A DNA stretch of 64,000 bases from Okapia johnstoni (Eukaryota; Chordata; Mammalia; Artiodactyla; Giraffidae), in the NCBI GenBank assembly GCA_024291935.2, contig CM044322.1:25171405-25235404 (forward strand), in the 5' to 3' direction. The notes under the pieces were generated by a model that saw nothing but the letters and a program-made list of their open reading frames with translations, had not been told where the DNA came from and searched no databases. Both the position numbers and the translations under genes were made by a program. How positions within the stretch are numbered: position 1 is the first letter of the stretch; each line of letters starts with the position of its first letter. Below, piece by piece: positions 21,845-32,935 of the stretch.

Positions 21845-22023
21845 TTTTTGATGTGGACCCTTTTTAAAGTCTTTATTGAATTTGTGACAATATTGTTTCT
21901 GTTTCATGTTTTGGGTTTTTGGCCAGGAGGTATGTGGGATCTTAACTCCCTGACCAGAAATTGAACCCACACCCCCTGCATTGGAAGGTGAAATCTTAAC
22001 CACTGGACTGCCAGGGAAGTCCC
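21845..22023 (-). mobile_element. CHR-type SINE
   Basis: Antisense CHR with tgtgggatcttaactccctg, gaaattgaaccc (degraded B box) and the end ccagggaagtccct. Confidence 0.88.
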
Positions 22024-22027
22024 TATT

Positions 22028-22460
22028 CTTTGTTTTTTAAACAACAAATTTATGGAGATTTAATTCTGTACAATTTACCCATTTAAAGTGTACAATTCAG
22101 TGGTTTATAGTATAGCCACAGGTTTGTGAGGCCATCACCAAAGTCAGTTTGGGAGCATTTTTATCACCCCACAAAACCCCATACACTGCTGACATCACTC
22201 CCCTCTCCCCTCCCCTGCCAGTCCAAAGTCAACTGCTAATCCACTTTCTGTCTCCGTATATTTATATATTCTGGATGTTTCATATGAATGGAATCCTATA
22301 ACATGTGGCCCTTTGCATCTGGCTTCTTTTTGTGTAGCATCACATTTTCAGGGTTCATACATGTTGTTCTATATGTCAGTGTTTGATGTCTTTTTTTGAC
22401 TGTTATAGTTCTATATATTTTTCTGTGGTTAAATTTTCTGGCAAGATAATCTACTGCAAT
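22028..22460 (-). mobile_element. Old L1 3' UTR, antisense
   Basis: It contains tttaaagtgtacaattcagt, tatgaatggaatcctataac and tgcatctggcttctttttg, the antisense of a well-known L1M 3' end. Confidence 0.8.
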
Positions 22461-22469
22461 TGTGTTGAA

Positions 22470-23095
22470 AAAATTGTCTTACCTGCAGGAGCTAAATAAA
22501 GCAGGGAGAGGCACAAGGGGTGCAAGGGGTCAGGATCCTCGGAGGTGATCCAGACAGAGTAAAGACAACTATCTGGATAGTTCAAGGAATGTCAAGGTGT
22601 CAGTGAACAAGGAGGAAGCAGTGGAGAGTAAGGAAGTGAGGGAGCAGGAGGAGAGCTTCTGGGGTGGGGGTGGGGATTGGGGATCCCTTAGGACCTTGTA
22701 GACTGCTGAAGGCATTGGACTTTTCTTCTGGATGAAATAGGAAGCCATGAGAATGCTTTGCACAGAGCAGCAGCTTCCCTGACATTTGGGTCCAAGGGCC
22801 TCTCTGGCCACAGTGTTGGCTATGGACCATAACGACCAGAGGGCAGAGGCAGGGAGTCCAGTTTGGAAGGAGTGAGTGTGACCGTGGCCTGGATTCCAAC
22901 ACAGGGAGATGTGGTGGGACTTGCTGATGGATTGAATCTTGGGATGTGAGGCCAAGAGAAGAGGTGATGCTGGCCTTGAGGGTCTTCTCTGAGAGGTCAG
23001 TAGGATGGAATGGCTGTTGTCTGACATGGTGGAGACTTGAGAGAGGCAGGTGCAGGGTGAGGGGAAAAGATCAGCGATTTGGTTTTGATAATGTT
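22470..23095 (-). mobile_element. L2 LINE remnant
   Basis: Antisense L2: gatgaaataggaagccatga, then ttgctgatggattgaatctt, in the order expected. The 152-codon frame at 22569-23027 (minus) is L2-derived ORF2 sequence, not a gene. Confidence 0.7.
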
Positions 23096-23383
23096 TGCTT
23101 TAACCTTCACTTTCATAGAGTATGGTTCTGACCCAGCATCTATGCACTATTACAATTGCTGGGTTTGGTCTCTTCTTAGAAGTCATTTCTCCTGGGAAGA
23201 TTTCACCAATTCCCTCTGACACTGGATTAGGGTACCTGCTTGTTCTTCCCTTATGGCCTGAATTTACAGTGCTGTTGCTGTACAGACGGGCAGATCAGGG
23301 ATGACCCTGCTGTCCAGGACCACAAATGAACACTGTACATCTCCACTGGGAGCATAGGAGATGCACATTATTTGTTTGTAGGC

Positions 23384-24204
23384 ATCCTTCCTTGGAAGGG
23401 AAGCTATGACAAACCTAGGTAGCATGTTAAAAAGCAGAGACATCGCTTTGCTGACAAAGGTCCATCTAGTCAAGGCTATGGTTTTTCCAGTAGTCATGTA
23501 TGGATGTGAGATTTGGACTATAAAGAAAGCTGAGCACCAAAGTATTGGTGTTTTTGAACTCTGGTGCTGGAGAAGACCGGAGAAGGCAATGGCACTCCAC
23601 TCCAGTACTCTCGCCTGGAAAATCCCATGGACGGAGGAGCCTGGTAGGCTGCAGTCCATGGGGTCGCTAAGAGTCGGACACGACTGAGCGACTTCACTTT
23701 CACTTTTCCCTTTCATGCACTGGAGAAGGAAATGGCAACCCACTCCAGTAATCTTGCCTGGAGAATCCCAGGGATGGGGGAGCCTGGTGGGCTGCCGTCT
23801 ATGGGGTCACACAGAGTCGGACACGACTGAAGCAACTTAGCAGCAGCAGCAGCAGCTGGAGAAGACTCTTGAGAGTCCCTCACACAGCAAGGAGATCAAA
23901 CCTGTCAATCCTAAAGGAAATCAACCCTGAATATTCATTGGAAGGACTGATGCTGAAGTTAAAGCTCTAATACTTTGGCCACCTGATGCGAAGAGCTGAC
24001 TCATTGGAAAAGACCCCGATGCTGGGAAAGATTGAAGGCCAAAGGAGAAGGGGGAAACAGGATGAGATGGTTGGATAGCATCACTGACTCAATAGACATG
24101 AGTTTGAGTAAACTCCAGGAAATGGTGAAGGACAGGGAAGCCTGGTGTGCTACAGTCCATGGGATTGCTAAGAGCTGGACACAACTTAGTGATTGAAAAA
24201 CAAC
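23384..24204 (+). mobile_element. BovB fragment split by a BOV-A2
   Basis: Sense BovB in two parts, 23384-23577 and 23855-24204. The first encodes VKAMVFPVVMYGCEIWTIKK; the second runs from tcttgagagtccctcacaca to the tail. The split restores the normal BovB order when the BOV-A2 and one TSD copy are set aside. Confidence 0.94.
23566..23866 (+). mobile_element. BOV-A2 SINE, full-length dimer
   Basis: The element is 23578-23854: it starts ggagaaggcaatggcac, has two complete units with the ctttcatgcactggagaag linker, and ends in a CAG tail. The perfect 12-bp TSD gctggagaagac lies at 23566-23577 and 23855-23866. The near-consensus sequence marks it as among the youngest insertions here. Confidence 0.96.
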
Positions 24205-25414
24205 ATTCCTCCCTTATAGACATGAAGGTCCTTCTCTTTCTTACTCTGAAGTCTCCTATCCAATATTTAGGAGAAGAATGAAACATTGTACATTCCCCTG
24301 TTGTGTTTCTGGGTCTCACAATAACTTTCTTCTACATTTCCCTTACCTTTCCTATTTTTAGTTCTCCTTTAGGCAGAGGTGGTTACTACTTAAAGTGAAA
24401 TTGACAGCTCTCTGTTATTAATGAGTAAAATAACCAGATACTGAAAATGAGAGAGGAAGATTTATCTTTGTTTTAAGAGTTAAACATCACTTGGGAACTT
24501 CAGTGCATTACTGAAATAAATGGCTGTAAATTTTCCTGAGTACAAATCAGTATTTTAAGGTGACAAAAGGCAGGCTAGAGTGACAGATTATATTGGATAT
24601 TGAAGTGACAGTGGAAATAGCATCCTCCTCTTTTGCTGTTTTTCCAGGTTAGGGCTTCAAAGGGAACAGCTAGGGAGACAAGAAACATTTATTATTTAAG
24701 TTTTCCACTTCCTTTCAAAGGTTAATATTACCATTGTGTTTCAAGAAAAAAAACCTGCAAAAATATATGTGTTATATACACATCTGTTTTAAAGCAGAAA
24801 TCCATGTCACTTAACCCTTTATTTTCCACAAAAACCCTCTGGCAGGGTTTTGTTGTAGGAGGACAGCGATGCTGATAAAGTGATGCTGCATTTTCAGTGT
24901 CTGTAAGCTGGATTCTAACTTCTGTATGTGACCCAATTTCTATGTCCCATAAAAGCGTTTCAGGAAACTTATAAGACTGAGCAATGCTGCAGTCTTGAGT
25001 TTCATTAATAGAACTATAATGTCAAGGTGCCTTACTGATAAACCCATGGGAAAGTCAGATCACCTCCCCTGGGATCAATCCAGTCCTTGTGCCATTGGAG
25101 AAGAAGGACCCTCAGGAAGTGGAAGGTCACACAGGGATGTGGAGGCAGGTCTGGAAACCTCTCTATATGCGATACAGCTGAGCAGGGTGAGGCATTGCAG
25201 AGAAAACGAAAAATGGGGCCTGGGAGCTGTTTGCAGACACCTGATAGGTTTCCAGCAGAGAGGAGTAATTTGTTCTGTGCATCATCACACGAGGAGGCTG
25301 GGTAAGAACAGCTGGGGAAAGAACTGGAGTGGGTGGGTTCAATGCTCGGTCTTTGCATCTGACATCAGTGTTGAGTCTCAACTTCACTGTTTCATTCGGT
25401 AACTCTTGGTTGAG
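24205..25414. other. 1.2 kb of unrecognised, AT-rich DNA
   Basis: No repeat recognised. Frames at 24995-25402 (135 codons, plus) and on the other strand lack domains. Confidence 0.4.
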
Positions 25415-25545
25415 GCTTGGCTTTGAGTCAGGCACTTTTCTAGGTATGAGAAATGCAGTAGATACAGGACAGAGAAAGTCTCTGCCCTCAGGGAACTTCC
25501 AGCTGAGTCAGGGAAGCCAAAAAGAAACCGTATTCAGACACTGAG
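25415..25545 (-). mobile_element. L2 3' end fragment
   Basis: gagtcaggcacttttctagg and tctctgccctcagggaactt are the antisense of the L2 3' terminal region. Confidence 0.75.
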
Positions 25546-25555
25546 TAGGTGGCAT

Positions 25556-25762
25556 GCAGGTGTGCTCAGTCACTCAGTCCTGTCTCTTTGTGATCCCATG
25601 GACTGTAGCCTGCCCGGCTCCTCTGTTCTTGGAATTCTCCAGGCAGCAATACTGGAGTGAGTTGCTATTTTCTTCTCTGGGGAACTTCCCGACCCAGGGA
25701 TTGAACCTGCGTCTCCTGCTTTGGGAGTGGTATTATTTACCAGAGCCACCTGGGAAGCCCTG
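25556..25762 (-). mobile_element. Bov-tA SINE
   Basis: Antisense copy, ggtgtgctcagtcactcagt to agccacctgggaagccc, with gggattgaacctgcgtctcc as complement of the B box. Confidence 0.92.
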
Positions 25763-26224
25763 TTGAGAAGGTTATGCAGCAAATAAAACAGGGTGCTTGA
25801 AAGAAGGCTGATGTGTGTGGATGGAAAGGACTGCTGTGTACAGGATGCTCAGAGGCTGCAGTGCAAAGGCAAGCATTTAGTCTGAAGCTTCAACGGTTAG
25901 AGGGAGTCAGTCCTATGAACATCCGGGGGCGGTGGGTACGGGCAGAGGGAATGCAAAGTCTCTGTGATGGGAAGCGGCCTGGAGTGCTCAGGATTTGGCT
26001 TCTTAGCCATAGAGCTGATCTGGACACCCTAGGGAGAACCAGAGGGCACCTTCCCATGGAGGGATAGAGGTGGCTTGGCTCAGGCCACTGGGGAAGATCA
26101 GTCTTCTGCAAAATAGCTGCTCCGGCTCTAAGACCTGCAGTATCTGTGCTGCTCCTGGAAGGGCTTTCTCATTTGTTAACCAGCCTTGGTGGAGAGCCTG
26201 TTGTGTCACTTCTGGTGTTAGACC
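25763..26224. other. Unrecognised DNA
   Basis: Nothing recognised. Confidence 0.4.
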
Positions 26225-26405
26225 CTGATAGGGACATTGATGATGATGATAATCACAGCTAAACTGAGGACTGTTACATACTCAACACTCTGTGTGCCAT
26301 CTTGAACCCCTACTAGTTGGGAACGATTTCTCCTCCTCTGTTGCTCTGATGACTCTGAGGTTAGAGAGGGTATGTGACTTGCCCAGGGTCACATAGCATC
26401 AGTAC
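26225..26405 (-). mobile_element. MIR SINE
   Basis: The antisense core gtgacttgcccagggtcaca is well preserved. Confidence 0.75.
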
Positions 26406-27477
26406 TGCTCCTTAGGACCATGCTTGTTCTTAGTTTCCTGAATTACCAATCAGGAGAGAACAAGTTTGGAAGTAGTGTTTAGTAGATCACCACATCCAGG
26501 ATACCAGTGTCGGTACTATGTGTGACTAATATAATTTAAAAATATTAGAAAACACAATTCTTGTCTTGAATAAAATATCCATACAGCAAGGCTCTGTGTG
26601 GTGGTGATAGTTGAGGGCATAGGTGGGCATAGGGAGGGGTGGCCTTCCAGTTAGGAGATTTCTTTAAAGTAAACTAAGCATCACTGTCTAATAAAATACT
26701 GTGATATTTAATTTTTGAATGAAAGGATGCTTTGGGGGGAAAAAGCTCCATTTGAGGAAATCTTTCTGTTTTTCTCTTGAGATCTAGTTTTTGGGAAAGC
26801 GTACTAATGGGATATATTCAAATCCTTTTTTCTGCCCCTAGACTAGCTGTGTGATTATAGACACTTCTCCTGGTAATTAGTTTTCTGGATTGTCAGCTAG
26901 GTCTGGGCCAGTGATGACTGAGGTAGGCTCAGCTTCAACACTCTTTAATTCTAATTAATGGGACCCAAGAGTGGCACCTGCGAGGCACCTGCCCACATTT
27001 TATCTTGAATGTCTTTGTCTCAATTCAATGCAGTTACATACTCAAGCTACAGACATGCCCCGTGCATTCATTTTAGAAGTGAAGTTGACTCCCACCGTGA
27101 GCTCTTTATCTTCATGACTGCATTCTAGCTTCCAAGGAAAAGATGGATTGCCCTGGAGGCACACTGCAGCTCAGAAGCCTGCAGCCATCCATCATCAGGA
27201 CACCTTCTTTATGGGCAGAATGACTTTGGTGATGCCCGCATCAATGTCAGCCCCGGGCAATGGTGCCTGATGTGAGCTTGACAACCAAGCGTACTTTGAG
27301 CAGCTCCTAAAGATCTCCTTATGGTTAATAAAGGAATTGTATTCATGAGTTAAAATATGTGGTCCAATTAGGGGAAACTGGGGAGTCTGGCCATAAGGGA
27401 CTTGGCATGGGTAAGGGCTGGGGGCTGGGGAGCATCTGGTATTTTCTGGGAGAAGATCCAGGACAGGGAAGAGAGAG
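26406..27477. other. 1.07 kb of unrecognised DNA
   Basis: No repeat recognised. 27120-27345 ends in aataaa plus a short tail-like stretch, but I could not match it to any transcript. Confidence 0.35.
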
Positions 27478-27700
27478 GATTAGGCTAACAACGGCTAACA
27501 CTGGGCCCTTGGCTAGATCCTGTGCTAAAGGCTTTTCATGGATTGTTGCATTAAATAACCATGGTAGCACTCAGAACTGCATATTCTTGTTATGTCACTT
27601 GGACTGATGGGGAAGCTGAGGCACCGAGTATTTGAATCATTTCCCCAAGGTTACAATCTCAGTGCGGTGGAGCCAGGGTTTGAACTCAGGCAGGATTTGG
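27478..27700 (-). mobile_element. MIR SINE, interrupted
   Basis: Antisense MIR: ggggaagctgaggcaccgag, then agccagggtttgaactcagg. The Bov-tA at 27701-28022 cuts its end. Confidence 0.75.
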
Positions 27701-28022
27701 CAGTCTGACGCTTCCCTTCTCAGTTGGTAAAGAATCCGCCTGAAATACAGGAGACACCAGTTCGATTCCTGGTTTGGGAAGAGCCGCTGGAGAAGGGATA
27801 GGCTACCCACTCCGGTATTCTTGGGCTTCCCTTGTGGCTCAGTTGGTAAAGAATCCGCCTGCAATGTGGGAGACCTGGGTTCGATCCCTGAGTTGAGAAG
27901 ATTCCCTGGAGAAGGGAAAGGCTACCCATTCCAATATTCTGGCCTGGAGAATTCCATGGACTGTTTAGTCCATGGAGTCACAAAGAGTCGGACACGACTG
28001 AGTGACTTTCACTTCAGTCTGA
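27701..28022 (+). mobile_element. Bov-tA SINE, head-to-tail dimer
   Basis: Two sense units: the first from cttcccttctcagttggtaa to about 27823, then gggcttcccttgtggctcag to the 3' end gtgactttcacttc. The TSD cagtctga is at 27701-27708 and 28015-28022. Confidence 0.93.
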
Positions 28023-28074
28023 TTTTGAAGTCTAACTCTTAACTCTTTCCCTCTACTGTTCCTGCTTCTTTATT

Positions 28075-28517
28075 CCCTCCCTATATGTCAAATAGTTGCA
28101 CTCATTACCATGTGACTTTGCTATGCACCCCAATAGAGAAAATGGAATGCTGTCCTGCCCACCCCCTCACCCCCTGCCAATATTTGACATTGGACTTGGC
28201 CATGTGACTTGGTTTGGTCAGTGAAATATTAGTGGATGTGATTCAAGCATTCAAGCAGAGACTTTCAACGGGCTGGTATGATTGGCTTGAATACTCACCT
28301 TTCTACTATCTGCCATGACAGTAACATGTGCTGGGGAGCTATTTTCCAATGCACTTGATCTAAGCTCACCTGCAGCCAGAAGCTAAGCTGAGCTACAGCA
28401 TTAGAACACAGCCTATGTACAGATTCACAAGTGAGAAATAAATGCTTCTTGTGAAGTTACCAGTTTTGAGGGTTGTTACATGGTATTATCATAACAATAG
28501 TTGACTGATACAATGGG
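28075..28517 (+). mobile_element. MLT1-like (ERVL-MaLR) LTR
   Basis: Sense LTR with acttggccatgtgacttggt, then a poly(A) signal in gtgagaaataaatgcttctt, and the end ttgactgatacaa. No retroviral coding part adjoins it. The subfamily is uncertain. Confidence 0.65.
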
Positions 28518-28564
28518 ATCCGTTAAATATTTTTCTCTCTTCTTTCCTTTTTCTTGCTTCTTCT

Positions 28565-28860
28565 TCCATTGAACTCCTACTGTGTGACAAGGGCTGTGCT
28601 AGGGTTGGGGAAAACAGACACACTGTGAGTCCCTGTCCTCATAGGTCCCAGTCTTGTGGGGGAGTTGTTGATAGGCAGATGATTTAAAGTACTATACTGG
28701 AAGTGCAAGCAAAGCGTGAGAGTCACTGACTAAGCCTAGGAGTTTGGAGAAAGTTTTACCAAGGTGGTAATATTTGGCCTGGGCTTTGCAGGATTCATAG
28801 GAGTTTGCCAGAACTGATAGTCTAGAAAAAGGGAAGTGCTTTATTTAATAGTCTGTGCAT
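28565..28860 (-). mobile_element. L2 3' end
   Basis: actcctactgtgtgacaagg, then gagtccctgtcctcatag, antisense L2; the tail of the call beyond 28760 is weaker. Confidence 0.65.
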
Positions 28861-29110
28861 CTTTGGCGTCTGATATACAACTGATACCCAGTGGCAGGTT
28901 GGGAAGAGAAAATTCTGTCCATCTTTAGAGAGTCCTGAACTGGCCCTCCCCCTACCTCCTCCCTGAGCCAGTCAATCCCACAGATCTACTCCAGGGCCTC
29001 GTGCTTGATCTCTTTTAGTACCTTTCCCCCTGAAAAACCTCTCTTCTTTGTCTGGACTTCAGTGACGCAAGAAGCAATTTCTGCAAGTTTCCAATAAAAT
29101 CCTGTGGTCA

Positions 29111-29920
29111 GAACATCTGTGTACAAGGTGTTTGGTTTTCTCCTGATTGAATAATGAAGGTCCATTCATCTCTGTTCATGCCAGAAGAATCCAATTTTGC
29201 CAATTAATGTAGTGAGTTGCAAAATTTAAGGAAATGATAATTTTCGCAAAGTAAAAGCAGTCACCGTATTTTTATTACACGGCTTTAATGGTTCAAGTGC
29301 ATGGTCATGATTGGATTTTTAAACTGTAAACATAAATTAGTAATTCTCCTTCCAAATACCAGTGCAGCTTCCCTGACGTGTTTTAATCGCTGTGCTTTGT
29401 GGTGCAGGAAGACCTGGCCGGGTGTGACCGCAGCAAATTGCTTCTTTGGGAATTGCCAATGTTTTTCAGCAAGAGAGGCATGCATGTGCATGTGTGCGTG
29501 CACACAGACACCTGTCTCTTTCTTGAAAGGTGCTGGATCACAGCTTAGCATTGAAGTCTTAGGGAAGCTTAAACTGGGAGCAGTCACGCCCTAGGGCAGC
29601 ACCCCGACTTCCCCATTATCCAAATGAATGAGACAAGATCAAGGGCGAGGATAATCAAAAACATGGACAGTCACTGTTAATGATTTCTCTGTGTGTGTGT
29701 TTAGCTCCTGGCATGTTAATGTTATTTAATCGCTTAGACTGAGCTATTTCAGAACCAAAAATCAGGATGCAAATTCTCACAGTTAAATTTTCTGGTTGGT
29801 AAATGTATTTACATGGAACATCTTACAAAGATATGCAGCTTAAGTTTTATATTTAATAACTCATCCATAAAAGAAGGAATATATTATTAACTAGTTATCT
29901 TCACTTGTAGGTACCAGAAA
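29111..29920. other. Repeat-free AT-rich island, possible conserved non-coding element
   Basis: About 800 bp without any recognised repeat, in a window where repeats are dense. It has many ATTA/TAAT-type words (ccaattaatgtag, aaattagtaattct, tatttaatcgcttag) of the sort homeodomain proteins bind, and a low rate of the CpG-to-TpG look. The frames at 29285-29594 on both strands show no domain. This is a suggestion from composition only. Confidence 0.3.
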
Positions 29921-29929
29921 TGATTCCCA

Positions 29930-30160
29930 GTTTGTTAAATGTATTAACTGAATACATTCACATATTATCCTCATGATGTGTGTGTGTGTTAGTTGCTCAG
30001 TCATGTCCATGTTTTAATCTCCATTTCATGGATAAGGGAATGGGGATTCAGAGAAGATGAGTTACTTCGTCATAGTAACACAGCTAGTAAATGGGCCAGC
30101 CAGAATTCAAATCCAGGCAACTTGTTACCAGTGCTTGAGCTCATAATCTCCAGCAATGTG
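29930..30160 (-). mobile_element. MIR SINE
   Basis: Antisense MIR: tctccatttcatggataagg, then taacacagctagtaaatggg. About 30 bp of Bov-type sequence interrupts it at 29978-30008. Confidence 0.7.
29978..30008 (-). mobile_element. Very short Bov SINE/BovB tail insertion
   Basis: tgttagttgctcagtcatgt is the complement of the last ~22 bases of Bov-tA/BovB, preceded by a TG run. It lies inside a MIR that otherwise reads through. Confidence 0.6.
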
Positions 30161-30240
30161 GATTTGTTGATAAGTGTTAGACTTCAGGACTGTTCTAATA
30201 TCTGGGAAGGACGATGCAATGTATATACTTTCCCCCCCTT

Positions 30241-30549
30241 TTAATATTTATTTATTTATACATTTATTTTACAGAAAGGAATGGCAACCCACTCCAGTAT
30301 TCTTGCCTGGAGAATCCCGTGGACAGAGGAGCCTGGTGGGCTAAAGTCCATGGGGTCTCAAAGAGTCAGACATGACTGAGAGACTAACACTATACATTTA
30401 TTTGGTTGTGCCAGCTCTTAATTGTGGCATGTAGGATCTTTGATCTTTATTGCAGCATGTGGGATCTAGTTCCCTGACCAGAGATGGAACCCAGGCCCCC
30501 TACATTGGGAGTGCGAAGTCTTAGCCACTGGACCACGAGGGAAGTCCCT
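30241..30549 (-). mobile_element. CHR-type SINE split by Bov-tA
   Basis: Antisense CHR in two parts (30241-30269 and 30391-30549): atttatttggttgtgccagc, gatctagttccctgaccaga and the end cacgagggaagtccct. Confidence 0.85.
30257..30403 (+). mobile_element. Bov-tA unit inside the CHR SINE
   Basis: 30270-30390 is the 3' body of a Bov unit (aatggcaacccactccagta to gagactaacac). The perfect 13-bp TSD tatacatttattt lies at 30257-30269 and 30391-30403. Confidence 0.95.
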
Positions 30550-30585
30550 ATACTTTCTGATCCTATTTGAGTCCTTTCATTCATA

Positions 30586-30752
30586 GGCTACCCACTCCAG
30601 TATTCTTGGGCTTCCCTTGTGGCTCAGCTGGTAAGGAATCCACTTGCAATTCAGGAGACCTGGCTTTGATTCCTGGGTTGGGAAGATCCCCTGGAGAAGG
30701 GAAAGCATACCCACTCCAACATTCTGGCCTAGAGAATTCCATGGACTGTATT
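30586..30752 (+). mobile_element. Bov-tA SINE, partial dimer
   Basis: A short end of one unit (ggctacccactccagtattc) is followed by a second unit starting gggcttcccttgtggctcag. It stops early at ccatggactgta. Confidence 0.88.
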
Positions 30753-30879
30753 TTTATTTGGATTTCATCAGTTTTTCCATTAACGTACTCTTTCTGCTCT
30801 GGGTTCCCATTGTGATGCCAGATAGCTTTTTAAAAAATTAAAAAATAAATACACATGGAGTCTGGCAGGATCTGGCAGG

Positions 30880-31010
30880 TAGTAAGTGCTCATTTATTCT
30901 TTTGACAAACGTTTACTAAACACTGCTTTGCATTTAACTTAGTTCTATCGTTAAGGCACGGTGGAACAAACCCAGATCTTTCCCTCAGAGGGCTAACATG
31001 CTGATGGTTT
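30880..31010 (-). mobile_element. L2 3' end fragment
   Basis: tttgacaaacgtttactaaa and ttccctcagagggctaacat, antisense L2, diverged. Confidence 0.5.
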
Positions 31011-31289
31011 ATTGAAAGATCCTTTTAATGATAAGAATGAGTTATCACTATGTGGCAGGCTCATTTGATGGATGTTGTGATTGAGGGAGGTAACTGATGT
31101 TCAGAAAGGTAACTTTCCTAATGTCACACTCTGGCTGATGCTCTTAAGCATGGCTCGGCAGTGAACGAGAGTGCTCTCTAATGCAAAGATATGTTGATAC
31201 CAAGAGGGAGCAGTCTGAGGTCAAAAGAAGGAAAATTACCAAGAGTATCTCTACCTTGTCTTCGAATACAAGGACATGTGTGTGCACAC

Positions 31290-31757
31290 TTGCTCAACTG
31301 TAGCCTGCCAGACTCCTTTGTCCATGGGATTTTTTTAGGCAAGATTACTGGAGTGGTTTGCCATTTCCTTCTCCAGGGGATCTTTCCAACCCAGGAATTG
31401 AACCCGAGTCCCCTAAAGGAAACAACCCTGAATATTCATTGGAAAGACTGATACTGAAGCTCCAATACTTTGGCCACTTGTTGCCAAGAGCTGAGTTATT
31501 GGAAAAGACCCTGATGCTGGGAAAGATTGAAGGCAGAAGAAGAGGGTGGCAGAGTCTGAGATGGTTAGAGAGCATCACTGACTTAATGGACATGAATTTG
31601 AGCAAACTTCAGGAGATAGTGGAGGACAGAGGAGCCTGGCGTGCTGCAGTCCACGGGGTTGCAAAGAGTTGGACACGACCTAGCGGCTGAACAACAACTC
31701 TTGCATCTCCTGCGTTGGCAGGCGGATTCTTTACAACTAAGCCAGCTAGGAACACCT
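31290..31757 (-). mobile_element. Bov-tA SINE split by BovB
   Basis: Antisense Bov-tA in two parts: 31290-31415 (aactgtagcctgccagactc to gaacccgagtcccct) and 31700-31757 (ttgcatctcctgcgttggca to agccagctaggaacacc). The BovB fragment at 31416-31699 separates them. Confidence 0.88.
31416..31699 (+). mobile_element. BovB 3' fragment inside Bov-tA
   Basis: Sense BovB from aaaggaaacaaccctgaata to the tail cggctgaacaacaact. The frame 31358-31690 encodes [14 protein letters not shown] and MDMNLSKLQEIVEDRGAW. No clear TSD was found. Confidence 0.92.
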
Positions 31758-31899
31758 ACAAAGCTGTACTGATCCTTTTAAATAAACTAGGCATTTCTCT
31801 GTGTAGATACATAGAAGAGAAGAAACAGCAGTGAATCATTAGTAGACTCACATAAGCATGGTTGTGTGTGTGGGTGGAGCCACCACCTCAAGATGTTCA

Positions 31900-32131
31900 C
31901 GCTTTTAAAAAAAAAATTATTTCTTTGAATGTATCAGTTTTTAGTTGTGGCATGAAGGATCTTGGTTATGGCATGTGGATCTTTCCTTGCAGGACTCGGG
32001 CTCTGGAGTGCGCTCGTGGGCTCAAGTAGTCCCACTGCATGTGGGATCTTAGTTCCTTGACCAGGGATTGAACCTCCGTCCCCTGCATTAGAAGACAGAT
32101 TCTTAACCACTGGACTACTAGGGAAGTCCCA
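31900..32131 (-). mobile_element. CHR-type SINE
   Basis: Antisense CHR: tgtgggatcttagttccttg, accagggattgaacctccgt and ctactagggaagtccc, with an A/T-rich end at 31905. Confidence 0.9.
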
Positions 32132-32499
32132 TGAGACTTCACTCTTGAAGGAAGCTTCTGGAAAAACCTGCCTAGAAATGGTGGTGGTAGAGAGAAGTCT
32201 GCAGCTCAGCTAGTGGAAAGTCATTACCTATAAATTTAATGTCACATGTGCTTTTGCCAATCCTACACAATTCCGGTGTGTAGGATAAGTGCACACAGCT
32301 GGGCAAACCTCCCTGTATGGATCCTGGGAAGAGAACATTATTTTTTTTCTCTCTATATCCTATCCTCCAGTTATGCCAGACTCGCACTGACCTGTCCAGA
32401 TATGGCAGTTTTGTGTGACTGCGCATTTTATTTGCTATTTCTCTCTCTCTTCTTCCTTTTGAAATCCGTTTTATCCTTTGAGACCTAAAGTTGGAAGGA
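32132..32499. other. Unrecognised DNA
   Basis: Nothing recognised; the 127-codon frame at 32172-32555 (minus) shows no domain. Confidence 0.4.
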
Positions 32500-32690
32500 G
32501 TTACTCTCACCACTGGGCTCCCAGATGTTCTATTCAGTCCTTGAGCAAGACTCATTGTTTCCTTGTGTCCGCTCAGCTATCTCCCTTGAGTGACTGAGAG
32601 CTCCCTGAAACTGGAAACTGGGTCTTCCTCATCCATCTTGTTCCACAACCCCAGGGCTGATCTGAGCAGATATTCAATGACTGTTTTTAC
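32500..32690 (+). mobile_element. L2 3' end fragment
   Basis: tgagagctccctgaaactgg and gggtcttcctcatccatctt match the sense L2 terminal region. Confidence 0.55.
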
Positions 32691-32699
32691 TTTGAGATG

Positions 32700-32935
32700 C
32701 AATGGAATTGGATTAGTAGAGTAATGATACTTTGGTACTTACATATGATAAACATTTTATATATTTGTTTATTTTCCCCTGACAAGTTGAGCTGTTTAAA
32801 GTCTCATTTTCTGATGCAGAAAGTGAGGATTAGAGGGTACAAGAGACTTGTGCAGGGTGCCAGAGCTAGCAAGAATAGAAACTGGGATTTCAAGCCCAGA
32901 CAGTCTGGCAACAGACCCTGTTACCCTATCTTGCT
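32700..32935 (-). mobile_element. MIR SINE
   Basis: Antisense core: cagaaagtgaggattagagg and agagctagcaagaatagaaa. Confidence 0.65.

Noticed and set aside
22569..23027. 152-codon minus frame as a gene
   Set aside because: It lies within an L2 remnant and reads degraded L2 ORF2 sequence.
27120..27345. Processed pseudogene ending in aataaa
   Set aside because: I could not match any reading frame to a known protein, and there is no poly(A) tract or TSD.
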